Assembly (NCBI GenBank): GCA_945911685.1
Contig: CAMEAW010000024.1
Coordinates: 1-31,662 of the forward strand
Direction of reading: 5' to 3'
DNA from: Bordetella parapertussis
GTDB taxonomy: Bacteria; Pseudomonadota; Gammaproteobacteria; Burkholderiales; Burkholderiaceae_B
Length of the DNA stretch: 31,662 nt
Each line of letters begins with the position of its first letter. Position 1 is the first letter of the stretch. The notes under the pieces are model-generated. The model saw only the letters and a list, made by a program, of their open reading frames with translations, was not told the DNA's origin and did no database searches. The translations under genes and the position numbers were made by a program. This document shows, piece by piece, positions 14,874 through 23,265 of the stretch.

Positions 14874-17042
14874 TTAACGTGCCCGTGAAATACGCACTTC
14901 GGCGCCACGGCGCTTGACCTCAAGCCCCTCGCTTGGCGAAATCCGCAAGCCTTCGAGGCCTTTGATGTAACTTGAACCCTGCATTTGCATCACGCGGATT
15001 TTATTACGCATGACCACGGGGTTGTGTACAGGCATCCCAAACATCCAGACCTCGTCTAGGATACGCGCTGAATTGAATTCGCCCGTGTGTTTAGCCGTGG
15101 GCCCTAGGCACAGCATATGCCCCTCGCGGCCAAAGGCCGGGATCGTACCCAGGCCACAGGACATCGTCCAGACCGTACCACCCTCATAGCGCCAACCGGT
15201 ATTTAAATCCCACCAAGCTTCGCCCTTTGGCAGATACACCTGAAGCTCGGTGCCAGGCTGCATGGCTGGCGCCACCAAGACTGCAGGCCCCAACATATAC
15301 TGCGTATCCCAGCGTTGCGCCTCGGCGTCTGCAGGAAACGAAAGCGCCATTGAGCGCTGCACTGGCAGGCCGGTACGCGCAGCATCTTCGATCGCACCTA
15401 AGACATACGGAATTAAACGGTAGCGCCAATGCAACCACGTCTGCACGTGCGCACGGGTGGGTTCATCAAAATTGGTCGGGATCAGTTGCGCATTAGACTG
15501 AAACGCAAAGTTTGCCGAGAAAACAGCCATCGCAAGCCAGCGTAAATACAGCTCTGGCGTCATGTCGTCGGTAGGTGCCTGCGCATTGCCCAAGGCGTGC
15601 ATTTGGACGGGAACACCGCTCGCGCCAATCGAGAGTGCAGTGCGCAAAGTATGCTGCAGCCCAGCCCAAGTGTTTGGCACGCGCGGTGCGCTTTGCCAAA
15701 GCAGGCGCTGTGCACCTGCAAACAAGTCTGAACTAAAGACAACGCCTTCAGGCGGTACGCGTTGGCCAGCGGCCGCCTCAAACAACGCACGGCGCGCCAG
15801 GGCGGGATAAATCGAGCGCAATACAGCACCTGTTTCACCGCCACGAGCCACTACAGAATCCGGAATATCAAATTGCACATCACAAGCTGTGGCACCGACG
15901 CCGTCTTCGATGAGATGGCGGTGACGCTCTGACCACATGTTTAAAACATCACGGTGTGTCAGATCTAATAAACCGAAAGGTTTGCCACCGGTTGCGATCA
16001 CGCCTTCAAACACATGTGCGTCGCCACTTTCGTTCGCTAACAACCAGCCGCGGTCTTCAAGCTCGGTGAAGTTAGTCGTGCCAGCAAGCGACGCCGGTAT
16101 CGTATGCAAACACAGATGCACCGCATGCTTTCCAAAGACACCCATTATTTGCTTCGGGTCAGGAAACCGCTCACTATCCCAGTCGGGCAACAACTTTGAA
16201 TCTTGGTATGTCCAGGCCGCAGGGGGTAACATCAATACCCCGTCAACCGCAACGTGTTGTGCGCGAAAATCAGCGATCATTTCGGCGGTTTGTGTCGCAC
16301 TATGGCCAAGCGGCTGTTCAACCCAAACCCCCATTGACCACAACGCAGGCTGCCCCGCGCGCCCAGTCAGTTGGGTATATTGGTTGAGGATTTCAGCAGG
16401 CTCGCCAGCAAACAGAAAAAAATCTAACGTAGCGTCTTCAAGAGCAATGGCGTACTCGTCGGCGTTTTCACTACCCAGGTCGTGCTCAACGCGACCGAGC
16501 GAATTGATATACACGCCCCAGCCGTTCGGGCTCCAGGCCAAGGGCAACGCACGATGCTCGGGGTCGTCGGACAAAATCGTTTCGCCGCGGCGATCGAGAT
16601 CGCCATGCGTTTCGCCTAAGCCAAAGATTTTTTCTTGGGATTGAAGCTCAAAGCCGAGTGTCCAAAAATTTTCGGCGCCCTGTATGCCGGCGGCCGACAA
16701 GACCAAGACGGGTTGACCGTGACGCTTTAAGATCAGTTGAAAGGGGTTTGCCTGCAGCTCTAGGGTCGAGTCGCCTTGCGTAAGATGCCAACCCTTGACC
16801 TCGCCTGTCAGTGACTCAAGTGCCGACTCACCGATCGCTTCAGGGCGCGCCAAGAGCACCTCGGCATGGGCGCGGCCGCGACCACCAGGCAAAATATCAG
16901 CAGCGAGGGCCTCGGGCCGACCACAACGAATTCTGTACACACCCGGCGCATGCGGCTCGACGGCAAGCCTAAACCCAGTGCCCACGTCAAAGCTCGCCTT
17001 AGTAGGCAGAATCTCGACAAGCTTTAGGGAATCTAGATACAT
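14874..17042 (-). CDS. Glycoside hydrolase family 31-like protein with altered catalytic residues
   Basis: The 722-residue protein keeps the GH31 layout. A mutarotase-like N-terminal domain (IFGLGETHGDLDRRGE at 139-154, then WGVYINSLGRVEHDLG) precedes a TIM barrel starting near MGVWVEQPLGHS (237) with DSERFPDPKQIM. Beta domains follow. In GH31 the strand-1 aspartate lies in a V-I-x-L-D-x-D-W-like motif; here it reads VLMLPPAAW (269-277). The nucleophile position is kept as D388 in TACDVQFDIPD, but the following E is F. The acid/base motif WSGDN/WGGDC reads WQSAP (449-453), and SHDIGG reads MHALGN (481-486). There is no signal peptide. It may be a non-hydrolytic homologue or have a different chemistry. 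It is monocistronic, convergent with fadD and unrelated to its neighbours. Confidence 0.8.
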   Translation of the reverse strand: MYLDSLKLVEILPTKASFDVGTGFRLAVEPHAPGVYRIRCGRPEALAADILPGGRGRAHAEVLLARPEAIGESALESLTGEVKGWHLTQGDSTLELQANPFQLILKRHGQPVLVLSAAGIQGAENFWTLGFELQSQEKIFGLGETHGDLDRRGETILSDDPEHRALPLAWSPNGWGVYINSLGRVEHDLGSENADEYAIALEDATLDFFLFAGEPAEILNQYTQLTGRAGQPALWSMGVWVEQPLGHSATQTAEMIADFRAQHVAVDGVLMLPPAAWTYQDSKLLPDWDSERFPDPKQIMGVFGKHAVHLCLHTIPASLAGTTNFTELEDRGWLLANESGDAHVFEGVIATGGKPFGLLDLTHRDVLNMWSERHRHLIEDGVGATACDVQFDIPDSVVARGGETGAVLRSIYPALARRALFEAAAGQRVPPEGVVFSSDLFAGAQRLLWQSAPRVPNTWAGLQHTLRTALSIGASGVPVQMHALGNAQAPTDDMTPELYLRWLAMAVFSANFAFQSNAQLIPTNFDEPTRAHVQTWLHWRYRLIPYVLGAIEDAARTGLPVQRSMALSFPADAEAQRWDTQYMLGPAVLVAPAMQPGTELQVYLPKGEAWWDLNTGWRYEGGTVWTMSCGLGTIPAFGREGHMLCLGPTAKHTGEFNSARILDEVWMFGMPVHNPVVMRNKIRVMQMQGSSYIKGLEGLRISPSEGLEVKRRGAEVRISRAR

Positions 17043-17175
17043 GTTTAGCGCGAAGGTTTAAGCGACCAAGGGCGCTATTCTGACGGATTTAGGCAATTTA
17101 ATAAACTCAAACCGTAAAAATGCGGATTTAAATCTTGTGTGGAAGCGATTAAAAGCAACTCGAATAACGGACCTG

Positions 17176-17208
17176 TCACCGGATTGCTAGGCTCTATCAC
17201 CGGGTTGC
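17176..17208. repeat. Direct repeat TCACCGGrTTGC x2, 21-base period
   Basis: TCACCGGATTGC (17176-17187) and TCACCGGGTTGC (17197-17208) differ at one base and are 21 bases apart, two DNA turns. They lie in the 191-base gap between the MnmC-like gene (stop 17255) and the GH31-like gene (start 17042), about 135 bases upstream of the latter. This suits a tandem binding site for a regulator. Confidence 0.55.
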
Positions 17209-17254
17209 AGTTTTGATGAATCCTTAAAATTGCTCTTTATTCACCAACAAACTG

Positions 17255-19063
17255 CTAATTTTTACCAATTCTTGCAATTATATCGTTTTCTAGGGGTAAC
17301 GGCTCATTGGTCAGACGTGCAGCAATGAGATCGCCCACTAGGCTGGCCCAGGTGAGCCCGCGCGAGGCAAAGCCTGTTGCCACCCAAAGTCCGGGCGAGC
17401 CCCATACGGGGCCGACCACCGGAAAGCGGTCGGGCACAACGGCACGCTGCCCACCCCACCCTTTTAGGGATGACTGAGCGTGCGCATTACGCGGCAGGGG
17501 AATATTCAACAACAGCGCGCCGCGCGCTAGGTTATCTTGCCGGGCTAAGGCAGAGGCCTCGGCCGAGTCCCCCTGGTTCAAGTAGCTACCACCCAACACA
17601 CACTGCCCCTGCACAGCGGGAAGTACATAACCATCGCCCGCAACAATACAACGCGGTCCGCCCGAGAGCAGTGCCTGATCCACATAGGTCAGCTCGCCCC
17701 CCAACCCATACAACGAAGCCAGGCGCGAGCCCGCCGCCAGCAAAGCACTTGCGGCCAGAAGCTGTTGCGTCGCAAGGCCCGCGGCCAATACGACTTGCTC
17801 GGCCTCGGCCAGAACATTGCCCGCGCGATCGAACACACGCCAAGGCCCAACGCCGTGCGCAGTGCGCTCAACACGAACGGCCTGTGCGCTTAAGCAAGTA
17901 ATGCCGTCTGTTTGCGCCAACCGCGCCAATAGAGGCTGAGGCTGTACCCTGCACGCGGTCGAAAAATACAGGCCACCACGTGTAAGCGACAGGCCCGCTA
18001 ATTCACTTGCCTGTGCAACGTCCACAAAGCGCACAAATGGCTCAGGAAACCCTAATTCATCAACGATTCTTTTTAAATCGACAATGCGCCCGCTGGCCCG
18101 CTGCAACTGAAGCGCGCCAGTGGGCGTAACGATTGCCTCAGGCATCTGCATCCACCGCGCCTGCGCACGCAAAATCCCGGCACGCGACAAGCGCGCGTAT
18201 GGGTCATCTTGACGCGAAACCATTGGCGTCAAGGCCGCGGCAAGGTGCCCTGATGGGACGTGCCCCTGAGCGACCGCAGGTTCAAGTACCGTGATGCGCC
18301 AGCTCCGCAGCGCAAGGGCTTGGGCCACATGCAAGCCTGCAAGCCCGCCCCCAACGACAACCAGATGCCGCGGCGCAGTGGTCGAAGCACTCGCTACGTC
18401 ATCGCTCACACAGGCGGGCGCTCGGGGCGACACCCGGAGTCGCAACAAATATGAGGAAGCCCTAGGTGCGCCGACAATTCGATAAGCCGCTTGCTCGTGA
18501 ACAATGAGGCTGCGTTCAAAGTCAGTAGGCCACGTGGCTGTCGTTGCGTGCGCCAACAGCACAGTATTTGCTTTAACTAAGCGAGCCAGTGCAACGACCC
18601 AACCTGCCTGCCCAGCCATCGGTTGAGCTAACTGCATCTCAGGTAGCAGCACGGCATCGGCCACAAGCGTCAAACGCTCGAGCATTAAGGCCGCGGGGCC
18701 TACCGCGATCGTCAACGTCACGGCAAGCGTATCGAACTCAAGTCGATGCACCCCTGGCAGATTTAAAGGCCATCGTTGTACCAGTTGCTCGGCAAGCGCG
18801 TGGTCTTGCTTAGGCAACGCACTGACCAAGTGATCGCGCAAGGTGCTTGGCAAAGTAAGCGCCTGAACCACCAGCACAACATGCAATCTCGCACAGCGCG
18901 TTGGGTCGTTACGCCATTGCCGCCAAAGCGCCACGAAGCGTAACGCGTAGTCATCCTCCAAATCCAGCATTGTGTATGACGCGCGGCCCGCCCACGCGCG
19001 AGCCAGGTCTAGCAACCCGAGCACCTGGGCGTGTTGCGATGTTGAAGCGGAGGGCGAATTCAT
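17255..19063 (-). CDS. mnmC: MnmC-type tRNA (cmnm5)s2U34 oxidoreductase with degenerate methyltransferase domain
   Basis: The 602-residue protein has an MnmC-like N-terminal region (about 1-212) and a complete FAD-dependent C-terminal oxidoreductase. The latter carries GGGLAGLHVAQAL at 238-250, SSLKGWGGQRAVVPDRFPVVGP and TGFASRGLTWASLVGDLIAA. In E. coli MnmC the N-terminal half methylates nm5s2U34 using SAM. Here the SAM motif ESGFGTGLN is replaced by DLEDDYALR (34-42), and the catalytic-loop motif LDGFAPAKNPDMW by LLPEMQLAQPMAG (139-151). The flanking alignment (RLHVVLVVQALTLPSTLRDHL; NLPGVHRLEF) is still clear. Only the oxidoreductase step, cmnm5s2U to nm5s2U, should survive. I chose the ATG at 19063; one at 19132 would add 23 residues rich in rare codons. 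Confidence 0.82.
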   Translation of the reverse strand: MNSPSASTSQHAQVLGLLDLARAWAGRASYTMLDLEDDYALRFVALWRQWRNDPTRCARLHVVLVVQALTLPSTLRDHLVSALPKQDHALAEQLVQRWPLNLPGVHRLEFDTLAVTLTIAVGPAALMLERLTLVADAVLLPEMQLAQPMAGQAGWVVALARLVKANTVLLAHATTATWPTDFERSLIVHEQAAYRIVGAPRASSYLLRLRVSPRAPACVSDDVASASTTAPRHLVVVGGGLAGLHVAQALALRSWRITVLEPAVAQGHVPSGHLAAALTPMVSRQDDPYARLSRAGILRAQARWMQMPEAIVTPTGALQLQRASGRIVDLKRIVDELGFPEPFVRFVDVAQASELAGLSLTRGGLYFSTACRVQPQPLLARLAQTDGITCLSAQAVRVERTAHGVGPWRVFDRAGNVLAEAEQVVLAAGLATQQLLAASALLAAGSRLASLYGLGGELTYVDQALLSGGPRCIVAGDGYVLPAVQGQCVLGGSYLNQGDSAEASALARQDNLARGALLLNIPLPRNAHAQSSLKGWGGQRAVVPDRFPVVGPVWGSPGLWVATGFASRGLTWASLVGDLIAARLTNEPLPLENDIIARIGKN

Positions 19064-19237
19064 ATGTCGTAGCTCATTTTGCGACTTTACTGGATTTGCA
19101 CCAAAAACCGACTGCGATCCGGCGACGAGCATGCCACAGGCAAAAGCTCAGCCTGCGCTCGCTCAGGGATTTCAGGGTAGTATCTCGGCAAGCCTGACTC
19201 GCAGCCCTTTGACCACCTCTTACAGCAAGCTCATCGT

Positions 19238-20281
19238 ATGTCTCAGCCCAATCTCATCAGCACTTCGCCCTGGCGCGACAGAATCAATGGCGTGCTGTTT
19301 GTCGGCTTGCTGGCAGCCGCTGTCGTACAGCTCGCCACCACGCCCACGATCAAGGCCATGGGCTTTAGCCCCTTGGTGGTCGGTATCGTCTGTGGCATGT
19401 TGTACGGCAACTTTTTACGTGGCACCATGCCGGCCGAATGGGGCGTCGGCGTGCACTTCACAGCGCGCCGCGTACTGCGGGTGGCCGTCGCGTTTTACGG
19501 TTTAAATATTAGTGTGCAGCAAATCATCGAAGTCGGCTTGCCGGGCATTCTGATGTCGTTCGTGATCGTCTTAAGCGTACTCATACTGGGCACGCTGATT
19601 GGCACCAGGCTACTCAAAATTGATCGCGATACGGCCATGCTAACGGCAGCGGGCAGCGCCATCTGTGGGGCGGCCGCCGTACTTGCCTTTGAATCCACGC
19701 TCAAAGCCGAGCCGCATAAAAGTGCCGTGGCTGTCGCGACAGTGGTTTTGTTTGGCACCATTTCGATGTTTGTATACCCTCTGCTGTTTCAGGCCGGCTG
19801 GATCGCGCTCGACCCGCGCGCCTTCGGTATCTTTTTGGGGGGTACCGTGCATGAAGTCGCTCAGGTCGTAGCGTCAGCCAGCAACATCGATGCCGCTACC
19901 ACCGAAGTCGCCACGATCGTCAAAATGACACGGGTCGCGTTACTTGTGCCCGTGCTACTCGTGCTTGGCTTTTGGCTGCAGCGCGCAGGGTCCGCGCCAA
20001 CAGACCCAAGCGGCGCCAAACCCAAGCTGCCCATCCCTTGGTTTGCCATTGGCTTTTTGGTGCTGGCCCTGATCAACTCGGCGCATATTATTCCGGCACC
20101 AGTCCTTCAAGCGCTGCGCACCCTTGACATCTTTATGCTCACAATGGCGATGACCGCCTTGGGTATCGAGACCCGCTTTGCGAATCTACGCAAAGCGGGT
20201 CCACGAGTCATGGTCTTAGGCGTGATCTTGTTTATAATGTTGGGGTTGGGTGGTTACGCGCTCGTCAAGCTTATTGCTTGA
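19238..20281 (+). CDS. YeiH-family putative sulfate exporter (UPF0324)
   Basis: This 347-residue inner-membrane protein has about ten hydrophobic segments. YeiH/UPF0324 hallmarks are ILMSFVIVLSVLILGTLIGTRLLKIDRDTAMLTAAGSAICGAAAVLA (about 105-150) and FGIFLGGTVHEVAQVVASASNI (about 196-217). The family is annotated as putative sulfate exporters, and biochemical proof is thin. It diverges from the MnmC-like gene and is followed after 64 bases by mgtE on the same strand. A thiol dioxygenase encoded 1.6 kb downstream would generate oxidised sulfur compounds, so sulfite or sulfate release is a plausible but unproven shared role. No strong ribosome binding site is seen before the ATG. Confidence 0.88.
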   Translation: MSQPNLISTSPWRDRINGVLFVGLLAAAVVQLATTPTIKAMGFSPLVVGIVCGMLYGNFLRGTMPAEWGVGVHFTARRVLRVAVAFYGLNISVQQIIEVGLPGILMSFVIVLSVLILGTLIGTRLLKIDRDTAMLTAAGSAICGAAAVLAFESTLKAEPHKSAVAVATVVLFGTISMFVYPLLFQAGWIALDPRAFGIFLGGTVHEVAQVVASASNIDAATTEVATIVKMTRVALLVPVLLVLGFWLQRAGSAPTDPSGAKPKLPIPWFAIGFLVLALINSAHIIPAPVLQALRTLDIFMLTMAMTALGIETRFANLRKAGPRVMVLGVILFIMLGLGGYALVKLIA

Positions 20282-20345
20282 TCGCACTTAGCAGCTCTAG
20301 CCTTGCACGTTAGGTTTCAATAGTACGTTTGCCCGGCCACGACTC

Positions 20346-21812
20346 ATGACCCAGACTACCCCTGAAGCCACAACACCGGTTGGTCGCCTCGACCCCGAAG
20401 ACGCACAGCTTGCACTCGCAACTGTGCAAGAGGTGTTGCACCGTCACGCGCTGGTCGAAAACTTGGTTCACAGGCAAGAGCAAAACGATGCGCGCTCTGA
20501 TCTCGTTGAGGGCTTGCTGCACCGTCAGCACGAAGCCGAACTCTCGACGCTGGTTAACGGCCTGCACCCTGCCGATATCGCTTTTATCCTTGAGTCTTTG
20601 CCAAGTGCTGATCGGCTATTGATCTGGCGGCTGGTCGGCTCAGAGCACGACGCTGACGTTCTTCTCGAAGTCGCAGACTGGTTGCGTGAATCGCTGATCG
20701 AGGCGATGGATCGCCAAGATCTGGTTGCCGCCACTGGCACCATGGACGCCGACGAACTGGCTGATCTGGCACCTGACCTGCCGCCCGACGTCGTGGCCGA
20801 AGTACAAAAGGGCCTCACCATTGAAGAGCGTGCCCGACTGATCGAAGCCATGGGCTACCCCGACGATAGCGTGGGCAGCATCATGGATTTTGAGATGGTG
20901 CGCGTACGCGAAGACGTATCCCTTGAAGTTGTTTTGCGCTACCTCAGACGCCTGCCTGAACTGCCCGACCACACCGACCAAATTTTTGTGGTCGACCGAC
21001 AAGACAAACTTCTAGGCACTCTGACCTTATCGGCGCTGTTGGTGAACGAGCCCGAGGTAGACGTGTCGTCGGTGATGAGCCCCGATTACCTTTCGCTCAG
21101 CCCACTCGACTCTGACGCTGAAGCCGCTGGGGCTTTTGAGCGCTACGACCTGGTCTCTGCCCCCGTGGTAGACGACTTAGGCCGTTTAGTCGGCCGCGTC
21201 ACCATCGCAGAGGTGGTTGATGTGATCCGCGAAGACTCTGACGAGCAGGCATTGTCGCGCGCCGGTATGCAAGAAGAGGATATCTTCGCGCCTGTAACAA
21301 TGGCCTTGCGCAACCGTGCGCCTTGGCTATTATTAAACTTGTGTACGGCTGCGATTGCGTCGTTCGTAGCCTCGCGCTTTGAGGATACCGTCAGCACAAT
21401 CGTCATGCTCGCTTTTTTAATGTCAATTGTGGCGGGTATTGGTGGTAACTCGGGGAATCAAACGATGACCTTAATTATTCGTGCGCTTGCTGTGGGCCGC
21501 ATTACTGACAAAAACGTGTGGCAGCTGGTCAAGCGCGAGATGCTGGTGACCTTCTTGGTGGGCTTGGTCGGCAGCACCGTTGCGGCAGTATTTGCCTGGG
21601 CCATTTCAAACTCGATCCCCATTGCGCTGGTCATGATGGCCGCGATGATCTGCAACATGCTGATTGGCGCCACGATTGGCGTGTTGGTACCGGTCGTGCG
21701 TACGCGCTTTGGCAAAGACCCCGCAATGGGGTCTTCGGTGTTACTCACCTTTGCAACCGACTCGCTAGGTTTCTTTATCTTTTTAGGCCTGGCAACAATA
21801 TTTTTAATTTGA
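20346..21812 (+). CDS. mgtE: Magnesium transporter MgtE
   Basis: The 488-residue inner-membrane Mg2+ channel/transporter has the standard order. A cytosolic helical N domain (about 25-155; LHPADIAFILESLPSADRLLIWRLV) is followed by two CBS domains (about 160-290; GYPDDSVGSIMDFEMV, then LSLSPLDSDAEAAGAFERYDLVSAPVVDD). A five-helix C-terminal membrane domain has the signature GIGGNSGNQTMTLIIRALAVG. In this family the N and CBS domains sense cytosolic Mg2+ and close the pore. It is probably read from the upstream YeiH-family promoter or its own in the 64-base gap. No Mg-sensing leader is evident in so short a gap. Confidence 0.95.
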   Translation: MTQTTPEATTPVGRLDPEDAQLALATVQEVLHRHALVENLVHRQEQNDARSDLVEGLLHRQHEAELSTLVNGLHPADIAFILESLPSADRLLIWRLVGSEHDADVLLEVADWLRESLIEAMDRQDLVAATGTMDADELADLAPDLPPDVVAEVQKGLTIEERARLIEAMGYPDDSVGSIMDFEMVRVREDVSLEVVLRYLRRLPELPDHTDQIFVVDRQDKLLGTLTLSALLVNEPEVDVSSVMSPDYLSLSPLDSDAEAAGAFERYDLVSAPVVDDLGRLVGRVTIAEVVDVIREDSDEQALSRAGMQEEDIFAPVTMALRNRAPWLLLNLCTAAIASFVASRFEDTVSTIVMLAFLMSIVAGIGGNSGNQTMTLIIRALAVGRITDKNVWQLVKREMLVTFLVGLVGSTVAAVFAWAISNSIPIALVMMAAMICNMLIGATIGVLVPVVRTRFGKDPAMGSSVLLTFATDSLGFFIFLGLATIFLI

Positions 21813-21894
21813 ACGTCGAGCGTCCGTTCGTGAGACGCGTTGCCCAACCACTCAGGTGCGCGGCTGCACAGGGCCATTGCCTTGTCAGGCTTTG

Positions 21895-22515
21895 CTAGCC
21901 CACGCGCAGCACCGACGCCAGCACGCGATTAACGTGGGTGCTCACGCGCTCAGAATCAACACCATAAACGTGCAAAGACACCGCAGGCAGGGGATCATCG
22001 GGCGAGGCGTTACCCAGTCGGTGAATGAGTTCGAGCCCGGCGTGGCCGCACACACTTTGACCGGCGCTGCGCGGGATGCTGTTAAAGGGGTAGGCGTGCC
22101 CAGCGGCGGCATCCCAGGCGTAATGGGTTTCAGTTAACACACCACTCAACACGCGATACGCGCACCAGGTGTAATGTGCATGCACTGGGCTAAATTGCCC
22201 CGACGCCCACACCAGCGCCACCACTGTAAAACGCCCAAGTGGGTCGGCATGCAAGACGTGGCGCGAGTAGGTTAGCTCGGCCCGGGGCAGATTTAACAGG
22301 GCAGTCACGACACCGGGAACAAGCGCAGGCGCCAAAGCACGGTTTAAGGCCTGTCGAACCCGGTAGGGCACTAGATCGGGTGCCTCACGGCAGGCCTGCC
22401 CGAGCGCGACCGAACACCCAGGAAGTAGCTGATCAAGCCGTGACGCGATCTGGTGAGGGTAACGCAGCGCCTGAGAGCGTGCAGACGACGACTGCGGGAG
22501 TGAGGGAGGTGCCAT
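21895..22515 (-). CDS. Cysteine dioxygenase-family thiol dioxygenase
   Basis: The 206-residue cupin protein has the 3-His iron site of the family. H112 and H114 lie in SPVHAHYTWCAYRVLSG and H182 in AVSLHVYGVD. The segment YRVLSGVLTETHYAW matches the usual xVLxGxLxE strand. Such enzymes add O2 to cysteine to give cysteine sulfinate, or act on 3-mercaptopropionate or similar thiols. C118 lies four residues after H114, one short of the H-to-Cys spacing of the mammalian Cys-Tyr cofactor, so that crosslink cannot be assumed. It diverges from an Lrp/AsnC regulator with an AT-rich shared region, suggesting control by amino acid level. The 5' end is set by the only available ATG, with AGGG almost abutting it. 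Confidence 0.82.
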   Translation of the reverse strand: MAPPSLPQSSSARSQALRYPHQIASRLDQLLPGCSVALGQACREAPDLVPYRVRQALNRALAPALVPGVVTALLNLPRAELTYSRHVLHADPLGRFTVVALVWASGQFSPVHAHYTWCAYRVLSGVLTETHYAWDAAAGHAYPFNSIPRSAGQSVCGHAGLELIHRLGNASPDDPLPAVSLHVYGVDSERVSTHVNRVLASVLRVG

Positions 22516-22570
22516 CCCTCTATCTTAGAGAGGTCATCCGAGCAATTGCTTGCTTTTTTTTGTGTAAATG

Positions 22571-22598
22571 GAAAATAAAGGGTACTATTTTCTATAAT
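22571..22598 (+). promoter_or_regulatory. Lrp promoter with overlapping inverted-repeat operator candidate
   Basis: A perfect inverted repeat GAAAATA (22571-22577), 8-base spacer, TATTTTC (22586-22592) is directly followed by a consensus -10 box TATAAT (22593-22598) for the lrp-like gene. The repeat fills the spacer between -35 and -10. AT-rich dyads of this size suit Lrp/AsnC proteins, so autoregulation and control of the divergent dioxygenase gene are likely. Confidence 0.55.
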
Positions 22599-22656
22599 TA
22601 CGTTTAATTTTAGTAAATAATTTCATTTAAAAGCGTGAGCGCCGTTTTAACACCCC

Positions 22657-23124
22657 ATGACTATTGATAAAAAAGACCGAGAAATCCTGCAGCTATTGCA
22701 GACCAATGCCAGCTTGTCTTTGGCTGAGATTGCGAGCGCGGTCAATCTGACCCAAACGCCGTGCTGGCGCCGCATTCAAAAACTACAAGCCGATGGCGTT
22801 ATTCAAAAGCAAGTGGCGCTATGCGATGCCAAAAAGCTCAACCTGGGGCTCACCACGTTTGTGACCATTCGCACCAGTCAGCACAACGAGCAGTGGATGC
22901 AACGTTTTGTGGCGGGCGCGACGAGCATTCCGGAAATCGTCGAAATTTATCGACTCAGCGGCAATGCTGACTATTTGCTTAAGATTGTTGTGCCAGATAT
23001 CAGTCGCTATGACAGCGTATATAAGCGACTCATCCGCACTGTTGACTTGCTAGACGTCAGCTCGGCCTTCGTGATGGAAACGATCAAGTGCACCACGGCC
23101 TTGCCGCTTGATTACGCTGAGTAA
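22657..23124 (+). CDS. Lrp/AsnC-family transcriptional regulator
   Basis: The 155-residue regulator has an N-terminal helix-turn-helix (about 1-60; MTIDKKDREILQLLQTNASLSLAEIASAVNLTQTPCWRRIQKLQADGVIQ). The C-terminal RAM ligand/oligomer domain (about 65-150) contains EIVEIYRLSGNADYLLKIVVPDISRYDSVYKRLI, the classic Lrp pattern. Lrp/AsnC proteins form octamers and sense amino acids. Its head-to-head position with the thiol dioxygenase suggests it responds to cysteine or a related thiol, as known for other cysteine-responsive Lrp relatives. No typical Shine-Dalgarno sequence precedes the ATG. Confidence 0.93.
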   Translation: MTIDKKDREILQLLQTNASLSLAEIASAVNLTQTPCWRRIQKLQADGVIQKQVALCDAKKLNLGLTTFVTIRTSQHNEQWMQRFVAGATSIPEIVEIYRLSGNADYLLKIVVPDISRYDSVYKRLIRTVDLLDVSSAFVMETIKCTTALPLDYAE

Positions 23125-23265
23125 CATTCAACAGCGTCAGGCTCGACCGCTAACCTTGGAGAATAAGCGCAACCTTATTGCACCCTCTAGGCGTCTCTGA
23201 CTAAGACGACATGATGAAAATCACTAGACTCAATCGATCAGTTGGCCGTCACACGCTTCGTATTT

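Noticed and set aside
15937..16644. 235-codon plus-strand open frame
   Set aside because: It is antisense to the GH31-like gene, has no recognisable protein pattern and follows the codon structure of the other strand.
17377..17901. 174-codon plus-strand open frame
   Set aside because: It lies within the FAD domain of mnmC on the other strand; Pro/Arg-rich shadow translation.
20282..20345. Mg-sensing riboswitch before mgtE
   Set aside because: The gap is only 64 bases and shows no extended conserved structure.
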